Assembly: GCA_002329485.1 (NCBI GenBank)
Contig: DCTZ01000005.1
Coordinates: forward strand, 24,146-88,145
DNA length: 64,000 nt
Source: Caryophanales bacterium UBA1427
GTDB taxonomy: Bacteria > Bacillota_I > Bacilli_A > ML615J-28 > CAG-313
Direction: 5' to 3'
The notes beneath the pieces are model-generated. The model had not been told where the DNA came from. It did no database searches and was given only the letters and a program-made list of their open reading frames with translations. This document shows positions 1 through 6,898 of this stretch, piece by piece (position 1 is the stretch's first letter; each line of letters opens with the position of its first letter). The position numbers and the translations under genes are program-made.

Positions 1-243
1 GGAGTATTCTTTGTTTTTATCGGTATTGGAACCGGTTGTACTCGGAATATTTCTTTTTTCCCGTTTTTTTAGGGTCACAATCAAATTTTCGTCATATGGG
101 GTCGTACCGTAGTCCTGATAATTGGCATCGATGGAAGGTTGGAACATTCTTGTCAAAAGCACAATCAACGTTGCCAAAACTACTGTGTACACTACTAAAA
201 CCAAAACTTTTACTTTGACGCTCAATTGCGAAAATTTATGCAT
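1..243 (-). CDS. Membrane-anchored protein of unknown function (partial, 5' end only)
   Basis: The reading frame opens with ATG at 243 on the minus strand, a few bases after a GGTGAAG-like ribosome binding site (about 247-255), and stays open to the window edge, giving 81 codons. The start reads MHKFSQLSVKVKVLVLVVYT. One hydrophobic segment spans roughly residues 12-31 (VKVLVLVVYTVVLATLIVLL), followed by a polar, Lys/Arg/Asn/Thr-rich stretch that would lie outside the membrane. It diverges from dnaA across the origin. In many Bacilli the gene in this place and orientation is rpmH (followed by rnpA), and this is neither. The family is not recognised. The gene continues leftward outside the window, so domains may be missing. 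Confidence 0.7.
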   Translation of the reverse strand, partial: MHKFSQLSVKVKVLVLVVYTVVLATLIVLLTRMFQPSIDANYQDYGTTPYDENLIVTLKKREKRNIPSTTGSNTDKNKEYS

Positions 244-299
244 AATTCTTCACCTCAATATCGAAATTATACCATAAGGGCCCCTTCTTTGCAAGCAAA

Positions 300-375
300 C
301 CATCGTATAAAGTTTTCCACAATATCCACATTGGGAAAACTGTTGGGAAAACTTTCCGGAATTTTCCACAGGAAA
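300..375. other. oriC part 1: DnaA box cluster upstream of dnaA
   Basis: The spacer between the divergent membrane gene and dnaA carries TTTTCCACA at 313-321 and again at 362-370, and ATATCCACA at 322-330. All are within one or two bases of the DnaA box consensus TTATCCACA and lie in the same orientation. A repeated GGGAAAACT word (about 333-341 and 346-354) sits between them. Together with the second cluster after dnaA this fits a bipartite Bacilli-type oriC. DnaA binding also makes autoregulation of dnaA likely. Confidence 0.8.
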
Positions 376-455
376 ACTTTTTGAAAAATGTTTATTAATG
401 TTTTAGCCGATTTTTTTGTCATTTTGTGATATATTATAGGGTAAGAGGTGATATT

Positions 456-1841
456 ATGGACAACGCTCATCAGCTTTGGCTTGAAGTAAAATCTAGGCTC
501 CAAAACGCGGAACACCTGATCGGAAAAACCGAATACGAAGAATTGATCCAACCAATCGATACGATTCACAAAGTTTCGGGCGGATACATCTACCTCATCG
601 TATCTTCCATGTTGGAAAAATATCGCCTGGAGAAGTTTTACCTGGAGAAAATGAATCAGGTACTGGCAACAATTACCAATGAGGTTGTCAAATTCAAAAT
701 AATTACCGCGGAAGCCGCCGAAAAAGAAAGGGAAAGCAAAATCGACGAACCTTTTCAGGTGCCGGATGCGGTCAACAAGCGGGTTTTGCGGCCAGAATAT
801 ACTTTTGATAACTTTGTAACCGGCGAATCCAACCGTTTTGCCTTCCTTACCGCTATGAAAGTTGCCGAATCTCCGCACGTCACGGTGAACCCGTTGTATA
901 TTTTTGGTGACGTGGGACTCGGAAAAACCCATCTCATGACCGCCATCGGCCACTTTGTGCTTGACAACAACATCAACACCAACGTGGTTTACACGACGGC
1001 ACAGCAGTTTGCGGAGGATTATTTTCAGGCCACAACCTCCAAAAAGCCGGGAGCAATCGAAAGTTTTTACCAAAATTACCGTGAAGCCGAGTTGCTGTTG
1101 GTCGACGATGTTCAGTTTTTGTCCGGAAAAACCAAAACCCAGGAAGAATTCTTTAAGGTTTTTGAGTATTTGTTCGAAAACAATCGGCAAATCGTCTTGA
1201 CATCCGACCGTCCGGCAGCGGAACTCGAAAATATAATGGCAAGATTAAAGTCCCGTTTTAGCTGGGGCGTGCTTGTCGACATCAAAAAACCCGATTTGAA
1301 TTTACGCAAATCAATCCTGAAAAGGAAACTTCCTTTCCTTATTAAGGACTATTCCGACTTTCCGGAAGACGTCATCGAATACATTGCTCTGCATTTCGAC
1401 GACAATGTCAGGGATTTGGAAGGCGCGCTTCGCCGTTTCATCTATTATTGCGTTTCGCTTAATGTCGATTTTACCATCGAAAACGCTCAGCTGGCGCTTG
1501 ATGCCATCATTTCTCAAGACAAAACAAGCCTTCAACCAGATTACAACGATGTAATCGAACAGATAAAAACCGCTGTGGCACGTTACTTCAATGTTTCGAT
1601 GCGTGATTTGTCCTCGCAATCGCGACGCAAAGATCTGGTTTATCCGCGCCAAATCGCCATCTACTTAATAAGGACGCTGTTTGATGTTCCTTTGAAGAAA
1701 GTCGGCGAATTCTTCGGGGACCGCGATCACGCCACCGTGGCGCATTCCGAAAAAAAGATAGCTGCCCTCATCGAAACCGATTGGGCTGTGAAGCAGGATG
1801 TCGAAAATTTATCCAAAAAATTCAAAGAAGACAAGCAATAA
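456..1841 (+). CDS. dnaA: Chromosomal replication initiator protein DnaA
   Basis: ATP-dependent initiator that binds DnaA boxes, melts oriC and loads the helicase. The protein has 461 residues, normal for the family. An N-terminal interaction domain (about 1-85) is followed by a linker and the AAA+ domain. The Walker A motif is GDVGLGKTHL, with D in place of the commoner G at the second position, and Walker B is LLVDDVQFLSG. The C-terminal DNA-binding helix-turn-helix carries the DnaA signature around DRDHATVAHSEKK. The frame is open 30 bases further upstream, but ATG 456 follows an AAGAGGTGA ribosome binding site (443-451) and gives the usual N-terminus. DnaA boxes flank the gene on both sides. 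Confidence 0.97.
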   Translation: MDNAHQLWLEVKSRLQNAEHLIGKTEYEELIQPIDTIHKVSGGYIYLIVSSMLEKYRLEKFYLEKMNQVLATITNEVVKFKIITAEAAEKERESKIDEPFQVPDAVNKRVLRPEYTFDNFVTGESNRFAFLTAMKVAESPHVTVNPLYIFGDVGLGKTHLMTAIGHFVLDNNINTNVVYTTAQQFAEDYFQATTSKKPGAIESFYQNYREAELLLVDDVQFLSGKTKTQEEFFKVFEYLFENNRQIVLTSDRPAAELENIMARLKSRFSWGVLVDIKKPDLNLRKSILKRKLPFLIKDYSDFPEDVIEYIALHFDDNVRDLEGALRRFIYYCVSLNVDFTIENAQLALDAIISQDKTSLQPDYNDVIEQIKTAVARYFNVSMRDLSSQSRRKDLVYPRQIAIYLIRTLFDVPLKKVGEFFGDRDHATVAHSEKKIAALIETDWAVKQDVENLSKKFKEDKQ

Positions 1842-1850
1842 CCCCTGAAT

Positions 1851-1895
1851 TTATCAAGTTTTCCACATTTCCACAATGTTAATAATAATAAAAAC
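1851..1895. other. oriC part 2: DnaA boxes and AT-rich candidate unwinding element
   Basis: The dnaA-dnaN spacer has TTTTCCACA at 1859-1867 directly followed by ATTTCCACA at 1867-1875, sharing one base. A run of TAA trinucleotides (about 1880-1890) and an A-rich stretch then lead into the dnaN ribosome binding site. Tandem boxes next to repeated A-rich trinucleotides recall the basal unwinding system of Bacillus subtilis, where DnaA boxes are followed by DnaA-trio repeats. The box calls are direct. The unwinding role is inferred. Confidence 0.7.
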
Positions 1896-1927
1896 CAAAA
1901 AGAAAATTTATAAAAAGGAGATTGACT

Positions 1928-3052
1928 ATGAAATTCACGATTTTTCGAGATATTCTTTTAGATGCCTTAAACCATGTTTCTAAAGGATTGTCCACCAAAA
2001 CACCGATGCCGGTACTGTCCGGGATTAAAATCGAAGTTAGTCGCGAAAAAATAATTCTAACCACTACAAACCGCGAAATATCCGTTCAAATCGTTTTGGA
2101 TACCAGCGACCAGGTAACTGTTTACGAAGAAGGAAGCTGTATTGTACCCGGAAAATACTTTATTGAGATTATCAAAAAAGTCGAAGGAAAGACCGTCGAC
2201 TTCACCTTGTTCGAAGAAAACACCATTAAAATATTGTCGGATCGTTCCAACTTCACCTTAATAGCCTTGGAAAAAAGCAATTTCCCAGACGTTTCGTTCG
2301 AATCGATGGGAACCCCGATTGTAATAAAAAGCACCCTATTGCGACAGATTATCAAGCAAACGGCGTTTGCGGCCGGGACTTCGGAAGCCAGAGTCGTTCT
2401 AACAGGCGTCTGCTTCGAGCTAAAAGGAGACAAACTCGAAGTGGTTGCTACCGACAGCTACCGCTTGTCCAAGAAAGTAACCCAACTGCCAGAACCACAT
2501 CAGCCTATTCAAATCAATATCCCGAGCAAGGCACTTGAGGAATTAAACAAGATCCTTGAAAGCAAGGATACGGATGTCGAATTATTCATCATCAGCAACA
2601 AAGCTTTGTTTAAAATTCAAAACATTTCCTTTATGACTCGCTTAATCGAAGGGAACTTCCCCGATACAAACAGTCTGTTTCCGAATACCCATATTGTCGA
2701 AATAGAATTCAATAAAAACGATCTTCTTGCTACAATCGATCGAACCCAGGTTTTTACAGGAAACGACGTTTCGAGCACGATAAAGATGGTTCTCAACCGC
2801 GATAAGACTGTTCACGTATTCTCCAGCTCCAGCGAAATCGGACGTGTCGTGGACGAGATTTTCCCTTTAAAAGTACAGGGCATCGATCAATTTCAAGTGG
2901 CTTTCAGCGCCCGATATTTCTTGGAAGCCTTGAGAGCGTTCGAATCTCAAGAGGTCACAATGAAGCTAACCGGGGAGCTTAAGCCTTTCCTCATTACCGG
3001 TAAAAACGATGACAACTTGGTCCAATTAATCCTTCCGGTAAGGACATTTTAA
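1928..3052 (+). CDS. dnaN: DNA polymerase III beta sliding clamp
   Basis: Ring-forming processivity factor that holds the replicative polymerase on DNA. The protein has 374 residues, the standard length for three repeated clamp folds. Recognisable family sequence includes KTPMPVLSGIKIE near the N-terminus, FAAGTSEARVVLTGV in the middle and LILPVRTF at the C-terminus. A TTG at 1922 is in frame but lies only one base after the AAAAGGAG ribosome binding site. ATG 1928 has normal spacing and gives the usual MKFTI start. It follows dnaA by about 85 bases that carry DnaA boxes, and ends at a strong terminator shared with the convergent parA-like gene. Confidence 0.97.
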   Translation: MKFTIFRDILLDALNHVSKGLSTKTPMPVLSGIKIEVSREKIILTTTNREISVQIVLDTSDQVTVYEEGSCIVPGKYFIEIIKKVEGKTVDFTLFEENTIKILSDRSNFTLIALEKSNFPDVSFESMGTPIVIKSTLLRQIIKQTAFAAGTSEARVVLTGVCFELKGDKLEVVATDSYRLSKKVTQLPEPHQPIQINIPSKALEELNKILESKDTDVELFIISNKALFKIQNISFMTRLIEGNFPDTNSLFPNTHIVEIEFNKNDLLATIDRTQVFTGNDVSSTIKMVLNRDKTVHVFSSSSEIGRVVDEIFPLKVQGIDQFQVAFSARYFLEALRAFESQEVTMKLTGELKPFLITGKNDDNLVQLILPVRTF

Positions 3053-3054
3053 AC

Positions 3055-3085
3055 AAAAAAAACCTTGATTTTTCAAGGTTTTTTG
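3055..3085. terminator. Bidirectional terminator between dnaN and the parA-like gene
   Basis: The perfect 8-bp stem AACCTTGA (3061-3068) / TCAAGGTT (3073-3080) has a TTTT loop. It is followed by a T-run and preceded by an A-run, so it can stop transcription from both sides. Confidence 0.9.
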
Positions 3086-3095
3086 TTATTTATGG

Positions 3096-3881
3096 TTAAA
3101 TTTGAAGTTCAGAAAAGGTCGCCAATAGGTCGTTTTTGATTTCGTCGCGGTTTTTCTGATGAAATTTTGAAGGCATTTGATGTTCGTCGAAGACGCTGAC
3201 ACCCATCTCCTGGAGGTTCCGAATAATCGATTTATCCTTGATCGGAGTGATGATTTTGGCGTCCGGAGTATAGGTTTTGGCCTGATTTTTTAACTTCTTC
3301 AAACAGGTGTTTGGAGCAAGCTTAATAGGGTGGTATCCGGTGGGTACAATGTACTTTATTTTGCCCAAATCGATGTCTGAGTCCGTAAAATACTGAATTG
3401 TGTTAATAAAACCGTCCAAACCGAGGGTATCGAGGCCCACTACAAGAAGGATTTCGTCGCTCAAGTCGAGTAATATTTCAGTCAAACGACTACTCGAAGG
3501 CGGGAAATCGATGAAAATGTAGTCAAAAAAGCGTCTAAAATAGTCAATTAATTGCCGTAATTTGGTTTCTTGCGGTCTTCTGAGCGTTAAAGTCAGCGAA
3601 AGCCTGTCTGTATTTAAGGTTTTAATGATATACATATTAGGTCTTGCCTCAAAAACGATGTCGTTCGGCTGGGCTTCGCCAGCTAAAAGGTGTTCAAAGT
3701 AGTTATCGTCTCTTTCGCCGACAAATTTTTCTGCACCGAAGATTTTGAAGATGCTGTTTTGGTCATCAGCGCTCAGGACCAAAACTTTTTCACCTTTGGC
3801 AGAATGGTAATGTGCTAAGTATCCCAGGAACGTTGTTTTTCCGACTCCGCCCTTTTTACAGAAAACTGATACGACTGGCAT
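3096..3881 (-). CDS. ParA-family partition ATPase
   Basis: Deviant Walker ATPase of the ParA/MinD superfamily, 261 residues, with no N-terminal helix-turn-helix, so it resembles the small plasmid ParA type (Ib). The deviant Walker A motif CKKGGVGKTT lies at residues 8-17. The Walker B-like segment is FDYIFIDFPPSSS, where many relatives have DTPPS. Such ATPases bind DNA non-specifically and move DNA bound by a centromere-binding partner. The start ATG at 3881 is one base after the stop of the ribbon-helix-helix gene, so the two are surely one transcript. The pair lies between dnaN and yaaA, which are normally adjacent in Bacilli. It is not the usual Soj/Spo0J pair: no ParB/Spo0J gene or parS palindrome is seen here. 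Partition is inferred from family and context. Confidence 0.85.
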   Translation of the reverse strand: MPVVSVFCKKGGVGKTTFLGYLAHYHSAKGEKVLVLSADDQNSIFKIFGAEKFVGERDDNYFEHLLAGEAQPNDIVFEARPNMYIIKTLNTDRLSLTLTLRRPQETKLRQLIDYFRRFFDYIFIDFPPSSSRLTEILLDLSDEILLVVGLDTLGLDGFINTIQYFTDSDIDLGKIKYIVPTGYHPIKLAPNTCLKKLKNQAKTYTPDAKIITPIKDKSIIRNLQEMGVSVFDEHQMPSKFHQKNRDEIKNDLLATFSELQI

Positions 3882-3882
3882 C

Positions 3883-4212
3883 CTAGATCATCCCTTCTCG
3901 TTGCAATTTTTCTCTGCAAGCTTCTTCGATAAATTCCGAAAACATAATTCCGCGGTTTACACAGGCTATTTTAATTTGCCTTCTTAAGTTTTTTTCCATG
4001 GTAGAGGTGTATTTTTCTCTTCCAGACATTTCTTCAACAAATCCTCGTCGCGGAGTTTGCGTTTTTACTGTTTTTGGAGCCTGATAAACCGGTTGTCTGA
4101 CCGATTTTTGAGGCTCTGGCTGCACAACAGGCTGCTGTTTCGGTACAGTTTCAATAGGTGATTCTTCAAAAAGTTCATCAAAAGGGTTCCTTCTCTTTTG
4201 TGTAGGATCCAT
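3883..4212 (-). CDS. Ribbon-helix-helix protein, likely centromere-binding partner of ParA
   Basis: Small basic protein of 109 residues. Residues 1-60 are Pro/Gln/Arg-rich and look disordered. The last 45 residues fit a ribbon-helix-helix fold: a short strand (KYTSTMEK), a helix (NLRRQIKIACVNRG), and a second helix (MFSEFIEEACREKLQREG). In type Ib plasmid partition, proteins of this shape (ParG, omega) bind direct repeats at the centromere, and a flexible arm stimulates the ParA ATPase. ATG 4212 sits behind a very strong AAAGGAGGTAG site (4218-4228). The longer open frame upstream runs through the promoter and is not used. Partition partner is an inference; an operon repressor role is also likely. 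Confidence 0.72.
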   Translation of the reverse strand: MDPTQKRRNPFDELFEESPIETVPKQQPVVQPEPQKSVRQPVYQAPKTVKTQTPRRGFVEEMSGREKYTSTMEKNLRRQIKIACVNRGIMFSEFIEEACREKLQREGMI

Positions 4213-4242
4213 AAAACTACCTCCTTTAGTCATTCTACCAAA

Positions 4243-4271
4243 AGTATAGCATAGATCAAAAAACAAATCAA
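4243..4271 (-). promoter_or_regulatory. Sigma-A promoter of the RHH-parA operon
   Basis: Read on the minus strand, TTGATT (4266-4271) and TATACT (4243-4248) are separated by exactly 17 bases, with TGC just before the -10. It lies about 30 bases upstream of the RHH start codon and faces the AT-rich repeat region, so binding of the RHH protein to nearby repeats could autoregulate the operon. Confidence 0.7.
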
Positions 4272-5540
4272 GCAAAAAGCAATATTTATTCAAATAAAGA
4301 TATAAGCACATACATAAAAATGTAAATAAATATATTTTGAACCCCCGCTGAATCGATCCCTTCAAAAGCTTTGTTTTGACCAAAACAACCTATTTTGCCC
4401 AAAATCCTGCAAATTTAAACTTCAAAACAGACTTTAGAATTAAATTTGAGCCTTAAAAAAGGCAAAATTTCGCATTTTTAATTTTTTTGTCAAAAGTTAT
4501 TCGGACAAGCTTCTAAAAATTCAAAAAAACCGCCAAAAATCGGATTTCGGTTGTCGAGCGAAACTCAGAGTTCGAACCGAAGAATTTTCTGGTTTTAACC
4601 ATACATAAATAAATATGTAAAAGCATAAACACATAAAAACCCAGCTCAAAAAAGGTTTTCCGAATCCACAGAAACACCCTTTTTTAAATAAAGTTTTAAT
4701 TTAAAAATAAAAAGTAATAAATTAAAAGCAAAAACAAAACGAGCACCCGTTTTAAATTAAAACTAAAAGCTCTGAAAATTGATAATTAAAGCATTTAATT
4801 TAAAACTAAAGTTAATGCAAAAGTTTACTAAAACGTTTTAAATTAAAATTTAAAGTCTGTTAAAAACCTTTAAAATAAAAGAAATAAAACGCCGTAATTC
4901 GGTGGGTTTCTTTAATTTAAAACAAATTTAGTTTCTTTTGTACCTCTTTTGCGAGCGCTGTAGGCATCTTGATCTTCAAAAATGGATTTTTTAAAGAATC
5001 ACAAAGTGATAACGAAAAAACTTAAAGAAATAAAACCCTATTTACATAAAAGAGTAAAAACCTAAAACAATAAAACCGCAAATAAGTATAGTATTACAAT
5101 AAGTAAAGCAGTAAATAAATAAAGACGCAAATATGTATGAAAAAAATAAATACATAAATAAAGTTAAACATAATGCAATAAAACCCTAATTATTTTTTTG
5201 CCTAAATACGTAAAAAAATAAAAATTCTTTTATTCCTATACCTAATAAACAAAAACTTTTAAAACAAAAGTAACAAAAAATCTTACAAAAACGACCAATT
5301 ATATCTATTTTTGATTGGTTTTGACTCATGTCAAAAATTAAAAATTAACAAAATAAGCTTATATTATATATAAATAAGGAATATACATATTTATGTATTT
5401 TGCTTTAAAGACTTTTGACTTAAGGCAAAAATGTCAAAAAATTGATAGGAAAAAATCGCCTAACAAATTAAGGGTAGGAAAATGTCAAATAAAGGCCGTT
5501 TTTATTAGGTTTTTGGGCAGTAAATAAATAATGTTTTTAC
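4272..5540. other. AT-rich gene-free region, candidate centromere
   Basis: About 1.3 kb without a credible gene on either strand, much richer in A and T than its surroundings, with many A-tracts and stop codons in all frames. The word TACATAAA recurs: 4311-4318, 4602-4609, 5043-5050 and 5151-5158. Near variants lie at 4631-4638 (ACATAAAA) and 5207-5214 (TACGTAAA), inverted copies ATATGTA at 4613-4619 and 5131-5137, and a perfect palindrome TACATATTTATGTA at 5384-5397. A second family, based on TTTTAAATTAAAACTAAA, occurs around 4690-4870. The 15-bp GCAGTAAATAAATAA is present at 5108-5122 and 5517-5531. Because the locus abuts a ParA/RHH pair, a centromere-like role is the leading idea. It might also be origin-proximal filler. 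Confidence 0.55.
4546..4581. repeat. Inverted repeat in the AT-rich region
   Basis: TTCGGTT (4546-4552) is matched by AACCGAA (4575-4581), with a 22-base spacer that is GC-richer than the surroundings. There is no following T-run, so it is not a terminator. It could be a protein-binding site or a small structured RNA element. No function can be assigned. Confidence 0.4.
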
Positions 5541-5569
5541 TGGCAAATTTTAAAAAAATGTGGTATAAT
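5541..5569 (+). promoter_or_regulatory. Promoter of the yaaA-recF-gyrB-gyrA operon
   Basis: An extended -10 TGGTATAAT ends at 5569. The matching -35 position, 17 bases upstream, is a weak TGGCAA (5541-5546). The yaaA ribosome binding site follows about 16 bases downstream. Confidence 0.6.
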
Positions 5570-5594
5570 TATTCATGTAAAAATGAGGTGCATC

Positions 5595-5810
5595 ATGCTA
5601 AAAATCAACATTAAAACCGACTTTATCACCTTAGGTCAGTTGCTTAAATTTTCTGGCATTATTTCCAACGGCGGAGAGGCAAAAATCTTCCTTCTTAACA
5701 ACAAAATTTTGATTAACGGAGAAGCCGAAAATAGGCGGGGAAGGAAGCTTTTTGGCGGCGAAATAGTTAGAATTAACGACCAATTAGAGCTTCTTGTTGT
5801 TAAAAAATGA
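5595..5810 (+). CDS. yaaA: S4-domain RNA-binding protein YaaA-like
   Basis: Short S4-like RNA-binding protein of 71 residues, the usual size of the YaaA (RlbA) family found between dnaN and recF in Firmicutes. Family features are FITLGQLLKFSGIISNGGEAK near the start, then ILINGEAENRRGRKLFGGE, the loop typical of the alphaL RNA-binding motif. ATG 5595 follows GAGGTG (5585-5590) with normal spacing; a frame extension of four codons upstream has no ribosome binding site. The last 4 bases overlap the start of recF, so the two are translationally coupled. The cellular role of this family, thought to lie in ribosome assembly, is not well settled. Confidence 0.85.
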   Translation: MLKINIKTDFITLGQLLKFSGIISNGGEAKIFLLNNKILINGEAENRRGRKLFGGEIVRINDQLELLVVKK

Positions 5811-6898
5811 CCCTTTTAAGTATAGGTTTAACTAATTTTCGCTGTTTTGCTGTAAAAAATCTCGAATTTGGAAATAACCTTAATATAATCCATGGTTCCA
5901 ACGCCGTAGGCAAGACCTCCTTATTGGAAGCTGTTCACGTCTTGGGGTTGACCAAGTCCAATCGGACCAATAACGATCAGGAAATGGTAAAGCAAGGAAC
6001 CGATTATTTTTCAGTTAAAGGAAATTTTGGCAACGGGGAAATAAAGGACACGGTGGCTGTCTACTATTCCGAAAAAGGAAAGCAAATAAAGAAAAACAAC
6101 GAAGTATTTAAAAGCCTTGGTGAATACATCGGATACTTTAATGTTGTTTCCTTTGCGCCTTCAGATTTGATTTCCTTTTTTGGCATGCCGGGTAAAAGAA
6201 GAAGAGAATTTGACATGGCCTTTTGTCAACTCTCCAAGCAGTTTCTATATTGGTCGACCGTCTATAACAGATTGTTAAAAGAACGGAATGTCTTGTTAAA
6301 AACCTTGGCTTTTGGCACCGACGATAAAGCCAAAAAATTGCTTGAGGTGATTGACCAAAGGTTGGTCGAAGCCGGAAAAAATGTTATTCAGGATCGTCTT
6401 CGTTTTTTGAAACAACTGAATTCTATTCTGAATGGAATTCATAAACAGATAGCCGAACAGGAGGATTTGACGATAAAATACCAAGGTTCGTGTTCCCTTG
6501 ATAATTTCGAAAGAAGCTTAAAAACGAACTTGGATTACGACATAAAGAAAGGATTAAGCAGCATCGGTCCGCACAGGGACAATTTTGTATTGACAATAAA
6601 TGAGCAAGACTTATGTATTTATGGGTCACAGGGACAAAAAAGAAATGCTGTTTTAAGCCTTAAATTGGCATTTGTAGAGTTGATTTATCGAATAAAAGGA
6701 GAATATCCGATTTTGTTGCTTGACGATGTTTTTAGCGAATTGGACCAAACTAGACAGAACCAGTTGATAAAAACGCTAAACCAAAACGTTCAAACCATCA
6801 TTACAACCGCAACCCTATCAGATATTGATAAAGAACTCGTTGCCAAAGCCAAATTGATTGAATTGATAAAAGGAGGTGGAAATCGTGACCCTAAATAA
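5807..6898 (+). CDS. recF: DNA replication and repair protein RecF
   Basis: SMC-like ATPase that acts with RecO and RecR to load RecA at single-stranded gaps. The protein has 363 residues, normal for RecF. Walker A is [14 protein letters not shown] near residues 28-41. The ABC-type signature lies near YGSQGQKR, and Walker B with the D-loop is [11 protein letters not shown] near the C-terminus. The start overlaps the end of yaaA and the stop lies inside the first codons of gyrB, so the operon is tightly packed. Gene order matches other Bacilli. Confidence 0.95.
   Translation: MTLLSIGLTNFRCFAVKNLEFGNNLNIIHGSNAVGKTSLLEAVHVLGLTKSNRTNNDQEMVKQGTDYFSVKGNFGNGEIKDTVAVYYSEKGKQIKKNNEVFKSLGEYIGYFNVVSFAPSDLISFFGMPGKRRREFDMAFCQLSKQFLYWSTVYNRLLKERNVLLKTLAFGTDDKAKKLLEVIDQRLVEAGKNVIQDRLRFLKQLNSILNGIHKQIAEQEDLTIKYQGSCSLDNFERSLKTNLDYDIKKGLSSIGPHRDNFVLTINEQDLCIYGSQGQKRNAVLSLKLAFVELIYRIKGEYPILLLDDVFSELDQTRQNQLIKTLNQNVQTIITTATLSDIDKELVAKAKLIELIKGGGNRDPK

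Noticed and set aside
36..218. 60-codon plus-strand frame at the left edge
   Set aside because: The opposite strand has a better frame with ribosome binding site and membrane helix; this one has no start signal.
267..1190. Long open frame (307 codons) on the minus strand across dnaA
   Set aside because: It lies antisense to the clear dnaA frame, runs through the DnaA boxes and has Phe-rich shadow composition with no ribosome binding site.
4568..4582. GAGTTCGAACC resembling a tRNA T-arm
   Set aside because: No acceptor stem, anticodon arm or D-arm can be built around it; it is part of a simple inverted repeat.
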